A stretch of 64,000 nucleotides of DNA, taken from the NCBI GenBank assembly GCA_002319915.1, contig DCFQ01000103.1, forward strand, positions 20,179-84,178, read 5' to 3'. A program made the translations under genes and the position numbers. Origin of the DNA: Bacteroidales bacterium UBA1800. GTDB taxonomy: Bacteria; Bacteroidota; Bacteroidia; Bacteroidales; VadinHA17. Of this stretch, positions 25,744 to 34,421 are shown piece by piece. The stretch's first letter is position 1. Every line of letters begins with the position of its first letter. The notes under the pieces are model-generated. The model saw only the letters and a program-made list of their open reading frames with translations, made no database searches and was not told where the DNA came from.

Positions 25744-26991
25744 ATGGACCGTCCGGTATCAAAAGAACATAAAAGGAAGCTGTTGATAAGGCAATATTCA
25801 ATACTCGCTGTTGTAATTGCCGTACCGCTTCTGACAATTGTTTTTGCCAGGAATTTATTCACGCCAGGTGTTGCCCTGGCAAAGGTGACGACAGCAACAG
25901 CTGACTCAGGGAGCATCCAGATAACAGTGCAGGGTTCAGGTGTAGTAATCCCTTCGTACGAAGAGATAGTGACTTCCCCTTTCAGGAGCAGCGTGGTAAA
26001 GATCCTGAAAAAGCCGGGAGAGAAGCTGTCGAGCAAGGATACTATCCTGATCCTGAATAATAAGCTCGCAGATAATGATCTGAATATGCTAGTAAATGAA
26101 GCCGAGCTGCAATATATCCGGATCGAGAAGCTCAGGATAGAGCTTCAGCAGCTGAAGGAAGACTTTGAGTTCAGCAGAAAAATCAAGGATATTAAAGTTG
26201 AGAGTGCCCGGTTAGCTTATGAAGCTGAATCAACTCTCAATAAGATGGGCGGAAGTCCTGCTTATGATGTGAAGAAGGCAAAAACAAGCTGGGATATTGA
26301 GGGGCTTGAAAACAGCCAGGCCCAATATAATTTCAATAACCAGGTGCATGCCAAGGAGAACGGCATACGTGAGCTTCAGACTGAGATAAATATCCAGAAA
26401 AACAAAATCGTAAAAGCCAGGGACCTTGTGGATCAGGCCTTTGTGAAGGCTCCGTTCAGCGGGGATCTCAGCTGGGTGATCGATCAGCCGGGAGCATCCG
26501 TTTCGGAAGGACAACAGATAGCCCGTATTGCGGATCTATCAAGCTATAAGCTCAAGGGAACGATCAGTAATTCTTGGTCGGGCCGGGTCATTACGGGTCA
26601 AAAGGTGGATATCAGGAACCAGGGAAAAGACCTCACAGGGACAATTGAGAACATAATGCCTGCTGTGGTACAGGGAATGATGGAATGCCTGATCCGGATC
26701 GATTCGGGGGATATCGTCAACCTGAGGCCTGCCCAGCAACTGGAGATAAGGGTGATAATTTCAGGGAAGAACAAGGTTCTGCGTATTCCGAACGGCACCT
26801 ATTATAAGGACCGTGGGTATAAAGAGATGTATGTACTAAGGGGGAACAGGGCAATCCGGAAAAAGGTCCTCCTGGGGGATGCGAATTTTGATTATGTGGA
26901 GGTACTGGACGGCATAAAACAGGGTGAGCAGGTAATTCTTACAGATATTGCAGATAAGTATACGAGGGAGGAGATAAGGGTGAAGAGGTAA
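25744..26991 (+). CDS. HlyD-family efflux periplasmic adaptor
   Basis: The 415-residue adaptor subunit of a second exporter. One N-terminal helix (YSILAVVIAVPLLTIVFA) anchors it in the inner membrane. A lipoyl half-motif (GVVIPSYEEIVTSPF) is followed by a long alpha-helical hairpin (about 115-230, many E, K, Q and L), the second half-motif FVKAPFSGDLSWV and a C-terminal beta-barrel/membrane-proximal domain. No low-complexity tail is present, unlike the adaptor at 3393. It opens the operon adaptor-ATPase-permease-permease-regulator-kinase and is preceded by a sigma-54 promoter. Confidence 0.87.
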   Translation: MDRPVSKEHKRKLLIRQYSILAVVIAVPLLTIVFARNLFTPGVALAKVTTATADSGSIQITVQGSGVVIPSYEEIVTSPFRSSVVKILKKPGEKLSSKDTILILNNKLADNDLNMLVNEAELQYIRIEKLRIELQQLKEDFEFSRKIKDIKVESARLAYEAESTLNKMGGSPAYDVKKAKTSWDIEGLENSQAQYNFNNQVHAKENGIRELQTEINIQKNKIVKARDLVDQAFVKAPFSGDLSWVIDQPGASVSEGQQIARIADLSSYKLKGTISNSWSGRVITGQKVDIRNQGKDLTGTIENIMPAVVQGMMECLIRIDSGDIVNLRPAQQLEIRVIISGKNKVLRIPNGTYYKDRGYKEMYVLRGNRAIRKKVLLGDANFDYVEVLDGIKQGEQVILTDIADKYTREEIRVKR

Positions 26992-27110
26992 TTTGAATAT
27001 GAAGAGGTTACACAGAAGAGATCCTTAGTACCACATGGGACCATAGAGATGAAAAGGCGATGGAGCTATAGAGAGAGTGGGGCAAACGGGAAAAAGAAAG
27101 GAGAAGCGAG

Positions 27111-27152
27111 AAACCGTAAAATATAAACCATAAACCATAAACTATAAACACT
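27111..27152 (+). repeat. Heptamer tandem array (AAACCAT) directly before a start codon
   Basis: Six consecutive 7-nt units read AAACCGT, AAAATAT, AAACCAT, AAACCAT, AAACTAT and AAACACT. The array ends four bases before the ATG of the ABC ATPase at 27157. Upstream (26992-27110) the leader is purine-rich and holds GGTTACACAG, resembling the left arm of the CACAGAG repeat family. Confidence 0.65.
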
Positions 27153-27156
27153 GTCT

Positions 27157-27819
27157 ATGATAAAACTCGAAAACATCAGTAAAGTCTACAGGACAAAAGA
27201 GATAGAGACCCTGGCCCTCGACAACATCAACTGCGATGTAAGTGAGGGTGAATTTGTGTCGGTGATGGGCCCGTCGGGATGCGGCAAAAGCACATTGCTC
27301 AATATAATCGGGCTGCTCGACGAGCCAGACGAAGGGAAGATAGCTCTCAATAAGGAGTTGATAATGTCGTACGAAGACAAAAAGACGGCAAAGATGAGGA
27401 ACCAGCTCGTCGGGTTCATCTTTCAGAGTTTTCACCTTATAAAAGAGCTTAACGTTTATGATAATGTTGAACTTCCTCTTATCTACCGCAAAATGCCTGC
27501 ATCTGAACGGAAGCAGCGTGTAACGGAAGCGCTTGAAAAGGTTGGCCTTACAAACAGGATGCAGCACTATCCTTCGCAGCTGTCAGGCGGACAGTGTCAG
27601 CGAACTGCCATCGCAAGAGCAATCGCCGGCGAACCAAAAATTATCCTGGCTGATGAGCCCACAGGAAATCTCGATAGTAAAATAGGCCATGAGGTTGTGG
27701 ACATACTGGCAGGCCTGAATGATAACGGGACAACGATCGTTATGGTTACACACGATGAGGCCATTGCAAAATCTACACACCGGATTGTGAGACTATTCGA
27801 TGGAAGGCTGGTGGGATGA
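27157..27819 (+). CDS. MacB/LolD-type ABC transporter ATP-binding protein
   Basis: The 220-residue nucleotide-binding subunit has Walker A GPSGCGKST, signature LSGGQCQR, Walker B IILADEPTGNLDS and the H-loop VTHDEA. It belongs to the same FtsX-partner branch as the lolD-type gene at 11874. It is followed by two FtsX-like permeases, so here the complete exporter (adaptor, ATPase, permeases) is encoded together; only a TolC channel is missing and must come from elsewhere, perhaps from 6407. The leader carries a heptamer tandem array. Confidence 0.9.
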   Translation: MIKLENISKVYRTKEIETLALDNINCDVSEGEFVSVMGPSGCGKSTLLNIIGLLDEPDEGKIALNKELIMSYEDKKTAKMRNQLVGFIFQSFHLIKELNVYDNVELPLIYRKMPASERKQRVTEALEKVGLTNRMQHYPSQLSGGQCQRTAIARAIAGEPKIILADEPTGNLDSKIGHEVVDILAGLNDNGTTIVMVTHDEAIAKSTHRIVRLFDGRLVG

Positions 27820-27850
27820 GAATTCGACAAGCCCTTAGTCCGTCTGAAAG

Positions 27851-27882
27851 GATTGCTTCGTCGCTGGAGCCCTCGCAATGAC
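27851..27882. repeat. REP-like fragment (GATTGCTTCGTCGCTG...CCTCGCAATGAC)
   Basis: Between the ATPase and the first permease lies GATTGCTTCGTCGCTG, then GAGCC, then CTCGCAATGAC. This short imperfect palindrome, with ATTGC at one end and GCAAT at the other, is a recurrent intergenic sequence in Bacteroidota and other genomes; the recurrence is from memory, and only one copy is in the window. The rest of the gap (27883-27947) is A-rich, with two AAACGAT/AAACGAA heptamers leading up to the next ATG. Confidence 0.5.
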
Positions 27883-27947
27883 AACAGAATAAGTAGAGGC
27901 AGCACCCCCCGAGAAACGATAAACGAAGAACGTGTAATGATAAAACT

Positions 27948-29219
27948 ATGCTAAAAAACTATTTCAAAATATTCCTGAAGGTGGCTGCGCAGAATAAGCT
28001 CTTCACATTCCTGAGTTTGTTCGGAATAAGCCTGACCATTATGTTTGTCATGATCTTCAGCATGACACTCTCAAAAATCACCTCGGGATCGGGCCCCGAA
28101 AATGACCTGAAACAGATAATCTTTTGCCAGAGAGTAAAGACTGCTGAAACTCATAACGGAAAAAGGTGGGGCAATGGTTACAGTGTAGCTTCAGTCGGGA
28201 AGAAATTTTCCGAGGATTATCTGAAGAAAGTTAAAAGTGCTGATTTAATATCGATGTATACCGGGCCCTCTCCATGGGAATTCATTTTCAATGGAAATTA
28301 TCAGAAAAAACTTCAGAACCAGACTGATGCCGAATACTGGAAAGTCTTCAACTATGAATTTCTCGAAGGCAGGCCATATACCGCTGAGGAGGTGACAAAT
28401 GGCGCCAATCTTGCTGTGATATCACAATCATTAAAGGAACTGCTCTTCGGAAATGAAAAGAGCGTACTTGGAAAAACTATTCACTATACCTCGATGAATC
28501 TTATAGTGACCGGTGTTGTGACTGATCCGCCCAAGCCTGATCAGAATGCAATCGGCGACCTGTATTTCCCATATACATTGCTGAAAGGGTATGATTTTGA
28601 TGATTATATCGGTAATTACAAAGTTGCTTTTAAAAGCCGGGGAAAGAAATTCGATATGATAAGGAATGAAGTGCAGGCAATAGTGTCGCGTGCTGACGCA
28701 GCTGATACCACAAGAGCAATATTCCTGTCCGGGCCCTTCACGCAGATGGAAAAAATGATGGTTGGTTATGGCGATCCTGAAGATTATTCCATTGGGTTAA
28801 GCATTTTCAAGTATTTGATGATGGCTCTTGCCTTTATTCTTCTTCCGGCTGTTAACCTGATGTCCCTTAACTTTGCCCGTATCCATGAACGGGGTGAGGA
28901 GATAGCAGTCAGAAAATCTTTCGGAGCCGCAAGCGGTATTTTAAGGGGACAGTTCCTGTTTGAAAACATTCTCATGACCATTTCAGGCGGGATACTGGGT
29001 ATAATCTTATCTTACGTTGTGGTAGGTTTGCTCGGAAATTCTCTTTCAATGAGTTTTGGTTTTTGGAACAATGTTCCATTTTCGTTTTCATTCGATTTTA
29101 AAGTATTTGCTGTGGCTTTGACGGCATGTCTGATCTTCGGTCTTATGTCCGGCTTTTTGCCTGCAGTGAGACTATCACGCATGAAACCTGCTGCTTATCT
29201 GAAAGGAGGTGAAATATGA
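27948..29219 (+). CDS. FtsX-type ABC transporter permease
   Basis: The 423-residue permease has an N-terminal helix (LFTFLSLFGISLTIMFVMIF), a periplasmic MacB-PCD-like domain (about 45-270) and three C-terminal helices. The FtsX coupling region reads NFARIHERGEEIAVRKSFGA, a permissive form of the usual ERxxEIGxRxAxGA. No ATPase domain is present. Its stop overlaps the start of the second permease by four bases (ATGA), so the two are translationally coupled and probably form a heterodimer. The substrate is unknown. Confidence 0.85.
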   Translation: MLKNYFKIFLKVAAQNKLFTFLSLFGISLTIMFVMIFSMTLSKITSGSGPENDLKQIIFCQRVKTAETHNGKRWGNGYSVASVGKKFSEDYLKKVKSADLISMYTGPSPWEFIFNGNYQKKLQNQTDAEYWKVFNYEFLEGRPYTAEEVTNGANLAVISQSLKELLFGNEKSVLGKTIHYTSMNLIVTGVVTDPPKPDQNAIGDLYFPYTLLKGYDFDDYIGNYKVAFKSRGKKFDMIRNEVQAIVSRADAADTTRAIFLSGPFTQMEKMMVGYGDPEDYSIGLSIFKYLMMALAFILLPAVNLMSLNFARIHERGEEIAVRKSFGAASGILRGQFLFENILMTISGGILGIILSYVVVGLLGNSLSMSFGFWNNVPFSFSFDFKVFAVALTACLIFGLMSGFLPAVRLSRMKPAAYLKGGEI

Positions 29220-30412
29220 TGCGGTTATTCTTTAAATCATTATGGAACAACAGAAGACGCAATATTCTGGTTTTCATTGAATTGTTCATGATCTCGTTTG
29301 TGATGGTCAACCTGATCATTTACCTTGCCAACATACTGGCAATTTACCGTATCAGGACCATGTACCATTCCCGTGATGTTGTTCTGGTCAATATATCCAA
29401 TAAGATTCCTGAGCCCGCTGCAACTGCTGAACAGGCCTTCCTTAATCTGAAGAAGGTATTTGCTTCAAATCCTTTCGTCGAATCGGTGTCAATAAGCAAG
29501 AACGCAATTCCCTATAATTATAACATCAGCACAAGTGAATATACACATGGCAGTGACCGATTTGGCATGTCAATGAGATATGTGGATATTGAGTATGGAA
29601 AAGTAATGAAAATAGTGCCGGTAAGCGGGAGATGGTTTAATGAGACTGACCGGGGAAAGTCAGTCCGCCCGGTGATGATCACAAAAGATATAGATCAGAA
29701 ATATTTCAAGGGAAATGGGGTAGGACAAAGATTTACAAACGGAGGGGAAGGTATCAATAAAGAGGAATATGAAATAGCCGGTGTGGTTGAAAGCTTCAAG
29801 AGAAGCGATATTGAAAAGCCATATCCCGCAGTCCTGATTTTGCTGGATTCAATCAAGCCTCAGTCAATGTGGGAAACTTCATACCTTATAAGGACCGGGG
29901 AAAATAAAACAAGCGCTATGCTGGCAGTTGCTGAAAGCCAGGTGTATTCAACACTGAATCCTGAAAACTGGACCATCAGCAGCCTGAACACACTTGAGAA
30001 TATGCATTCGGAGCAGAATAACGAGAATTACCAGAGGAATTATCTTTCAGTGATTATAGCATTGTTTGTGCTCATTAATATACTTCTCGGAACGATCGGT
30101 ATCCTGTGGTATAACACAAACCTCCGGATACATGAGATCGGGATAAAGCGAGCGCTCGGGTCTACCGGCAGAGGAATAAGGCGCCTCCTCATCGCGGAAA
30201 ACCTTGTAATTGCAGGAATCGGCCTGCTGATCGTTCTGGTCATAGTATTGCAGGTTCCCATAACAGGACAGAAGGAGCTCGAACCCGGGGTGATGGTGCA
30301 ATCTATAATCATAAGTTACGTGTCAATGACATTACTTGTTCTTTTAAGCACCTGGATTCCCTCTTCCATTGCATCAAAAATACGTCCTGCCGTAGCACTC
30401 AAGACGGAATAG
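29216..30412 (+). CDS. FtsX-type ABC transporter permease
   Basis: The second permease, 398 residues, has the same architecture: helix 1 (RRNILVFIELFMISFVMVNLIIYL, about 14-37), a periplasmic domain and three C-terminal helices, with NLRIHEIGIKRALGSTGRGIRR matching the FtsX coupling helix. It is closer to the consensus than its neighbour. A pair of different FtsX permeases with one ATPase and one adaptor is a common Bacteroidota arrangement, often linked to a sigma-54 regulator as here. It is 19 bases upstream of the regulator gene. Confidence 0.85.
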   Translation: MMRLFFKSLWNNRRRNILVFIELFMISFVMVNLIIYLANILAIYRIRTMYHSRDVVLVNISNKIPEPAATAEQAFLNLKKVFASNPFVESVSISKNAIPYNYNISTSEYTHGSDRFGMSMRYVDIEYGKVMKIVPVSGRWFNETDRGKSVRPVMITKDIDQKYFKGNGVGQRFTNGGEGINKEEYEIAGVVESFKRSDIEKPYPAVLILLDSIKPQSMWETSYLIRTGENKTSAMLAVAESQVYSTLNPENWTISSLNTLENMHSEQNNENYQRNYLSVIIALFVLINILLGTIGILWYNTNLRIHEIGIKRALGSTGRGIRRLLIAENLVIAGIGLLIVLVIVLQVPITGQKELEPGVMVQSIIISYVSMTLLVLLSTWIPSSIASKIRPAVALKTE

Positions 30413-30431
30413 ATTAGTAATTTCGTCAGCA

Positions 30432-31811
30432 ATGACAACATCACGCCGTATACTGATCTGTGATGATGATGATGCAGTGAGAAGCTCACTGGGTTTCCTG
30501 CTGTCAAAGGCGGGCTACTTACCCAATTTTGCCTCGAAACCCGATGACATTATCAGGCATGTGGGCGAGACAACGTTCGACCTCATACTGCTCGACATGA
30601 ACTTTTCGATGTCGATCAGCGGGGAAGAAGGGATTGCTCTTCTTAAGCATATAATATCATTGAAGCCTGATGTTCCGGTCGTTCTTATCACAGCCTGGGG
30701 TTCCGTGGAGCTGGCTGTCAGGGGGATGAAGCTCGGCGCTTCGGATTTTGTAACCAAACCATGGAACAATGTCCAGCTTCTGAAGATAATCGAAACGTCC
30801 ATAGCATTGTCCGGGAAGAGAGATGCACACACCAGGGTTTCGGCAGTAAGGACCAGGTCACAGGATTTTCCGGGAATAATAGGGGAGGACCACAAGCTTC
30901 TGGAAGTGCTTGAGGTCATAAAACGTGTCTCTCCGACACATGCCCCGGTGCTCATCACAGGTGAAAGCGGAACGGGCAAAGAGCTGATAGCATCAGCTAT
31001 TCACAGGTTCAGCGGCAGGAAGGATAATCCTTTCGTCAAGGTCAATCTCGGAGGCATTCCGGCAAGCCTGTTTGAATCGGAGATGTTCGGTTATAAAAAG
31101 GGAGCATTCACCGATGCAAAAAGCGATCATAGGGGAAGATTTGAACGGGCGAACAGGGGTACGATCTTCCTTGATGAGATAGGCGATCTACACCTTGCTT
31201 CACAGGTGAAATTATTGCGGGTTTTACAGGATCAGACATTCGAAAGGCTTGGAGACCAGCACAGCTTGACAGTTGATGTCAGAGCAATTTCAGCCACAAA
31301 CCGTGACCTCTATTCGCTTGCATGTGCCGGATCGTTCAGGGAGGACCTGCTTTACAGGATCAACCTTATACATATTGAGGTGCCTCCCCTTCGTCAGCGC
31401 GTGGGAGATATCCCGCTGCTTGCAGGGTATTTCATTGACCAGGCCACGACAACCTATTCAATAGCCACGAAGACTCTTACCGGCGAAGCAACCGAATGGT
31501 TGTGTTCGCAGTCATGGCCCGGGAATGTGAGGGAACTTAGGAATATCATCGAAAGGACATTGTTGCTTGCAAAGTCCGATGTTATAAGGTCATCAGATTT
31601 TATTACCGCGCTGCCGGCCGGAAAAATGGCCGATATGCAACAGACAGCCGCCGCCGGGACGCTGGATGAGATGGAAAAACACCTGATACTGGAGACCCTG
31701 AGGGAATTCGGAGGGAATTTTTCAAAATCAGCCGAAAAGCTTGGAATAAGCCGCGCTACCTTGTACAGGAAACTGGAGAAACACGGTATTCAAATCAGCA
31801 GGAATGAGTAA
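30432..31811 (+). CDS. NtrC-family sigma-54-dependent response regulator
   Basis: A 459-residue activator. The receiver domain (about 5-125) has the acidic pocket CDDDD and phospho-acceptor Asp55. The AAA+ domain (about 150-385) has Walker A GESGTGKE (177-184), the sigma-54 contact loop GAFTDA (224-229) and Walker B GTIFLDEIGD. The Fis-type helix-turn-helix ends with SKSAEKLGISRATLYRKLEKHGI, split by the usual turn. It should activate RpoN promoters, most simply the -24/-12 promoter at 25694-25707 at the head of its own operon. It overlaps the kinase start by eight bases. Confidence 0.93.
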   Translation: MTTSRRILICDDDDAVRSSLGFLLSKAGYLPNFASKPDDIIRHVGETTFDLILLDMNFSMSISGEEGIALLKHIISLKPDVPVVLITAWGSVELAVRGMKLGASDFVTKPWNNVQLLKIIETSIALSGKRDAHTRVSAVRTRSQDFPGIIGEDHKLLEVLEVIKRVSPTHAPVLITGESGTGKELIASAIHRFSGRKDNPFVKVNLGGIPASLFESEMFGYKKGAFTDAKSDHRGRFERANRGTIFLDEIGDLHLASQVKLLRVLQDQTFERLGDQHSLTVDVRAISATNRDLYSLACAGSFREDLLYRINLIHIEVPPLRQRVGDIPLLAGYFIDQATTTYSIATKTLTGEATEWLCSQSWPGNVRELRNIIERTLLLAKSDVIRSSDFITALPAGKMADMQQTAAAGTLDEMEKHLILETLREFGGNFSKSAEKLGISRATLYRKLEKHGIQISRNE

Positions 31812-33153
31812 ACGATGGATTATTGCCTGGATAACATTCATTTTTGCGATTTTTCTTGCTCTCGCTATTTATAGTTTCCGCATTAGCAAACCGTTAATAC
31901 TTGTAATTGCAGAGTTCGTGATCCCTGCGCTGTATGCAGTCACCGTGTGGTTTGTGATGAAATCCCTCAAACCAATAACCAATCTGAGCAGGAGCATGAG
32001 CCTCCTTAAGGAGGGTGAATTCAGCATAACCATGGTGAAGACAGGCAATAAAGAGGTGGATAATATCATAGATATCTATAATTCAATGATATTCAGTTTG
32101 CGCGAAGAACGGCTGACAGTGAGGGAAAAGAATCATTTTCTCGACCTCCTGATCGAATCCTCGCCCCTTGGCATCATTGTTCTCGATTTCGATGAAAAGA
32201 TACTTAGCATCAATAACGCAGGCGCCCGGTGTCTGGGCATATCACAACCCGGCTTTGAAGGCAAAACGCTTCCGGAACTTCAAGGGAGCCTTGTGACGGA
32301 GCTCGGGAAGATCAGCTTCGGCGAAAAAAAACTTGTTATGCCGGCTGACGGAAAGAAATACCTGTGCAGGAAACTCTTCTTCATGGATCATGGGTTCAGG
32401 CATCCCTTTTACATAATAGAAGAATTCACCCAGGAGATAAGGATAGCCGAGCGCGAGGCATATGGCAAGCTGATCCGCATGATGGCGCATGAAGTGAATA
32501 ATACTATAGGCTCGGTAAACTCGATAATGTCGAGTATACAATCGAACCCCGGCTCATTCGTCGAAACAGAGAAGGAGGATATTGTCAGGATACTTGGGAT
32601 TGCCATACAGAGGAACTACCAGATGAACAAGTTCATGCAGAATTTTTCGAATGTCGTTAAGCTGCCGGCTCCCGAGAAAGAAAAAATGGACCTCAATGAA
32701 TCGGTGCGGAATTTGCTGGAATCCTACAGTGCGGAACTGAAGGAAAAAAACATCTCGCTCCACACGGATCTCGATGAATCAAATCCTGTTATATTTGCCG
32801 ACCGCAGCCAGGTGGAACAGGTCTTTCTGAATATAGTCAAGAACTCGAAGGAGGCTGTCAGCGGTCATGGGCAAATAAATGTGGCTACCAAGGTAAATCC
32901 AACCATCATCATTTTTGAGGATGACGGACCCGGACTGTCAGAAGCAGCTTCGGAGAAGCTGTTTTCACCCTTCTTCTCCACCAAACCGGGAGGACAGGGA
33001 ATCGGACTTACACTCGTTCAGGAGATCCTGTCAAACCATGGATTTCCCTTCAGCCTGAAAAATAAGCCGGGGAGAGGGACTATATTTGTGATATACCTGC
33101 AGGAGGTGAAAACATCAAAAAAAGCCAGCCAGCTTACAGAGTCAGGCAATTGA
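31804..33153 (+). CDS. NtrB-type sensor histidine kinase
   Basis: The 449-residue partner of the upstream regulator. Two closely spaced helices (about 6-25 and 29-52) anchor it with almost no periplasmic loop, so it likely senses a membrane or cytoplasmic signal. A HAMP-like linker and a PAS domain (about 105-215) follow. The phospho-acceptor is His229 in MMAHEVNNT, the HExxN form seen in NtrB-like kinases paired with NtrC regulators. The ATPase domain has the N box NIVKNSKEA, G1 DDGPGL and G2 GGQGIGLTL. It overlaps the regulator gene. Confidence 0.9.
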   Translation: MSKRWIIAWITFIFAIFLALAIYSFRISKPLILVIAEFVIPALYAVTVWFVMKSLKPITNLSRSMSLLKEGEFSITMVKTGNKEVDNIIDIYNSMIFSLREERLTVREKNHFLDLLIESSPLGIIVLDFDEKILSINNAGARCLGISQPGFEGKTLPELQGSLVTELGKISFGEKKLVMPADGKKYLCRKLFFMDHGFRHPFYIIEEFTQEIRIAEREAYGKLIRMMAHEVNNTIGSVNSIMSSIQSNPGSFVETEKEDIVRILGIAIQRNYQMNKFMQNFSNVVKLPAPEKEKMDLNESVRNLLESYSAELKEKNISLHTDLDESNPVIFADRSQVEQVFLNIVKNSKEAVSGHGQINVATKVNPTIIIFEDDGPGLSEAASEKLFSPFFSTKPGGQGIGLTLVQEILSNHGFPFSLKNKPGRGTIFVIYLQEVKTSKKASQLTESGN

Positions 33154-33194
33154 TACAACTGCACTTCCCGGATAATTTTACCCGTTTGCCCGGA

Positions 33195-33416
33195 TTATTT
33201 GCTTTCGACCGGCTTTTCCTTCGGCCTGGTGCTTAACCCGAGCACATAATAAATCGGACAAAAATTAATAACGGCTGTAAGACCCAAAACAACTCCTGCT
33301 GCCAGGATCACAATTCCCAGTGTTCCTGAAATTACATGAGTGAAGAACAGGATAATTGCAGCTACCGCAACAAGGATCCTGATCACTTTGTCGATTATGC
33401 CCAGATTGCTTTTCAT
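33195..33416 (-). CDS. YgaP-like small membrane protein (DUF2892)
   Basis: A 73-residue protein with two transmembrane helices and the family opening NLGIIDKVIRILVAVAAIIL, then NFCPIYYVLGLSTRPK at the end (the CPIY/CPLY loop is typical). The DUF2892 domain occurs alone or fused to rhodanese in YgaP. Its function is unsettled. It faces the kinase gene tail to tail and lies in the same direction as the thioredoxin and DUF6132 genes, so a small redox/membrane group is possible. Confidence 0.78.
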   Translation of the reverse strand: MKSNLGIIDKVIRILVAVAAIILFFTHVISGTLGIVILAAGVVLGLTAVINFCPIYYVLGLSTRPKEKPVESK

Positions 33417-33531
33417 TTGTGAGTTATATTAAGTTTAAAAGTTTTATACCTGTTTGTTTCTGAAATTCAGTACCTGTTTTTGTTACATTTCTCAGATCTT
33501 ACATGTATGACAAATCAGTCCACCAATTGTG

Positions 33532-33993
33532 CTATCTGACTGACAAAACATCGTTGATCACTTTGACAAGGCTTTCTCTGGGAAGGGCGCCGATCGTTAC
33601 CTGCGGCTTGCCGCTTGCCGGGATAAAGAGAAGGGTCGGCAACTGTGAAATTCCCAGTGCCTGCGCCAGGGCTCTTTCCTTATCAGTGTTGACCTTGTAC
33701 ACGTTTATCTTCCCGGAATATTCCCTGGCAATATCCTCTACTAACGGCGACAATACCTTGCAGGGAGGACACCAGTCAGCGTAAAAGTCGATTATTGCCG
33801 GTTTGCTTCCTTCATATTTCCAATCCTTATTAACCTCATAATTGAAGATAAGCTTCTTGAACGCATCATTGCTGAGCTGCACCACTGCTTCCGTTCCGGA
33901 TGCCCTGGCCCCGTCGGTCGAAGAAGTTCCCGCATGACAATCGAATAGAAGGAACGGCAGGATTGCTGTCAGCAGGATGAGATGTCTTTTCAT
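33532..33993 (-). CDS. Exported thioredoxin-fold protein
   Basis: The 153-residue protein starts with a signal sequence (MKRHLILLTAILPFLLFDC); Cys19 could be a lipidation site, though the lipobox LFDC is poor. Residues 45-153 are a thioredoxin domain with ADWCPPCK (Cys75 and Cys78) and the cis-proline motif SQLPTLLF. The CPPC dipeptide differs from the CGPC of cytoplasmic thioredoxin and is common in periplasmic Bacteroidota thioredoxins. It is 32 bases downstream of the DUF6132 gene and probably co-transcribed with it. Confidence 0.87.
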   Translation of the reverse strand: MKRHLILLTAILPFLLFDCHAGTSSTDGARASGTEAVVQLSNDAFKKLIFNYEVNKDWKYEGSKPAIIDFYADWCPPCKVLSPLVEDIAREYSGKINVYKVNTDKERALAQALGISQLPTLLFIPASGKPQVTIGALPRESLVKVINDVLSVR

Positions 33994-34025
33994 TTTATTT
34001 CTGATTAATTGATTAAATCAACTTA

Positions 34026-34271
34026 TTATTTATCGGTTTTTTTATCAAACATGCCTGACACCAGGTAGCCGAGTAAGCCTCCCATTAAAACGCTCCCCCA
34101 GGGATTGCCGGTAATGGGACAGGTTCCCGATTTGCAGCCAACGAAATGATAATACAGGAACCCGCCGGATGCGCCTGCCACTATCCCGATGAAAGGCTTC
34201 CAGAATTGCCATGATTTAAAAAAACCTGCTGTTGTAACCCGGTTTGTACCATTGTTGCTGCCTGTGTCCAT
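34026..34271 (-). CDS. DUF6132-type small membrane protein
   Basis: I place the start at the ATG at 34271 (81 residues) rather than the upstream GTG at 34292, because a -7 promoter element at 34295-34302 would leave no leader for the GTG. The protein has two transmembrane segments (FIGIVAGASGGFLYYHF and GSVLMGGLLGYLVSGMF) around the loop GCKSGTCPITGNPWGS, with two cysteines, which is the recognisable feature of the family. Function is unknown; a neighbouring thioredoxin suggests a redox or rhodanese-related setting. Confidence 0.72.
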   Translation of the reverse strand: MDTGSNNGTNRVTTAGFFKSWQFWKPFIGIVAGASGGFLYYHFVGCKSGTCPITGNPWGSVLMGGLLGYLVSGMFDKKTDK

Positions 34272-34294
34272 TGCGATTAAAAATAAATTCACTG

Positions 34295-34326
34295 CAAAGA
34301 TATAAAATTAAATCTTTAAATCGCAA
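34295..34326 (-). promoter_or_regulatory. Promoter of the DUF6132-thioredoxin pair
   Basis: On the minus strand TTG (34326-34324) is followed after 21 bases by TATCTTTG (34302-34295), matching the Bacteroidota -33/-7 pattern. This decides the start of the DUF6132 gene, since the -7 box ends only three bases before the alternative GTG. Confidence 0.5.
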
Positions 34327-34421
34327 TAGTATCACCTAAATCTTTTTAATATCACTCGCTGGCGGATATTCATCTTGCAAAACCTGCATAACATGCTTAA
34401 CTTGCAGGAGAAATCTTTTAA

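Noticed and set aside
33154..33194. Terminator between the kinase and DUF2892 genes
   Set aside because: CCCGGAT occurs twice as a direct repeat, not as an inverted one, and no stem-loop forms.
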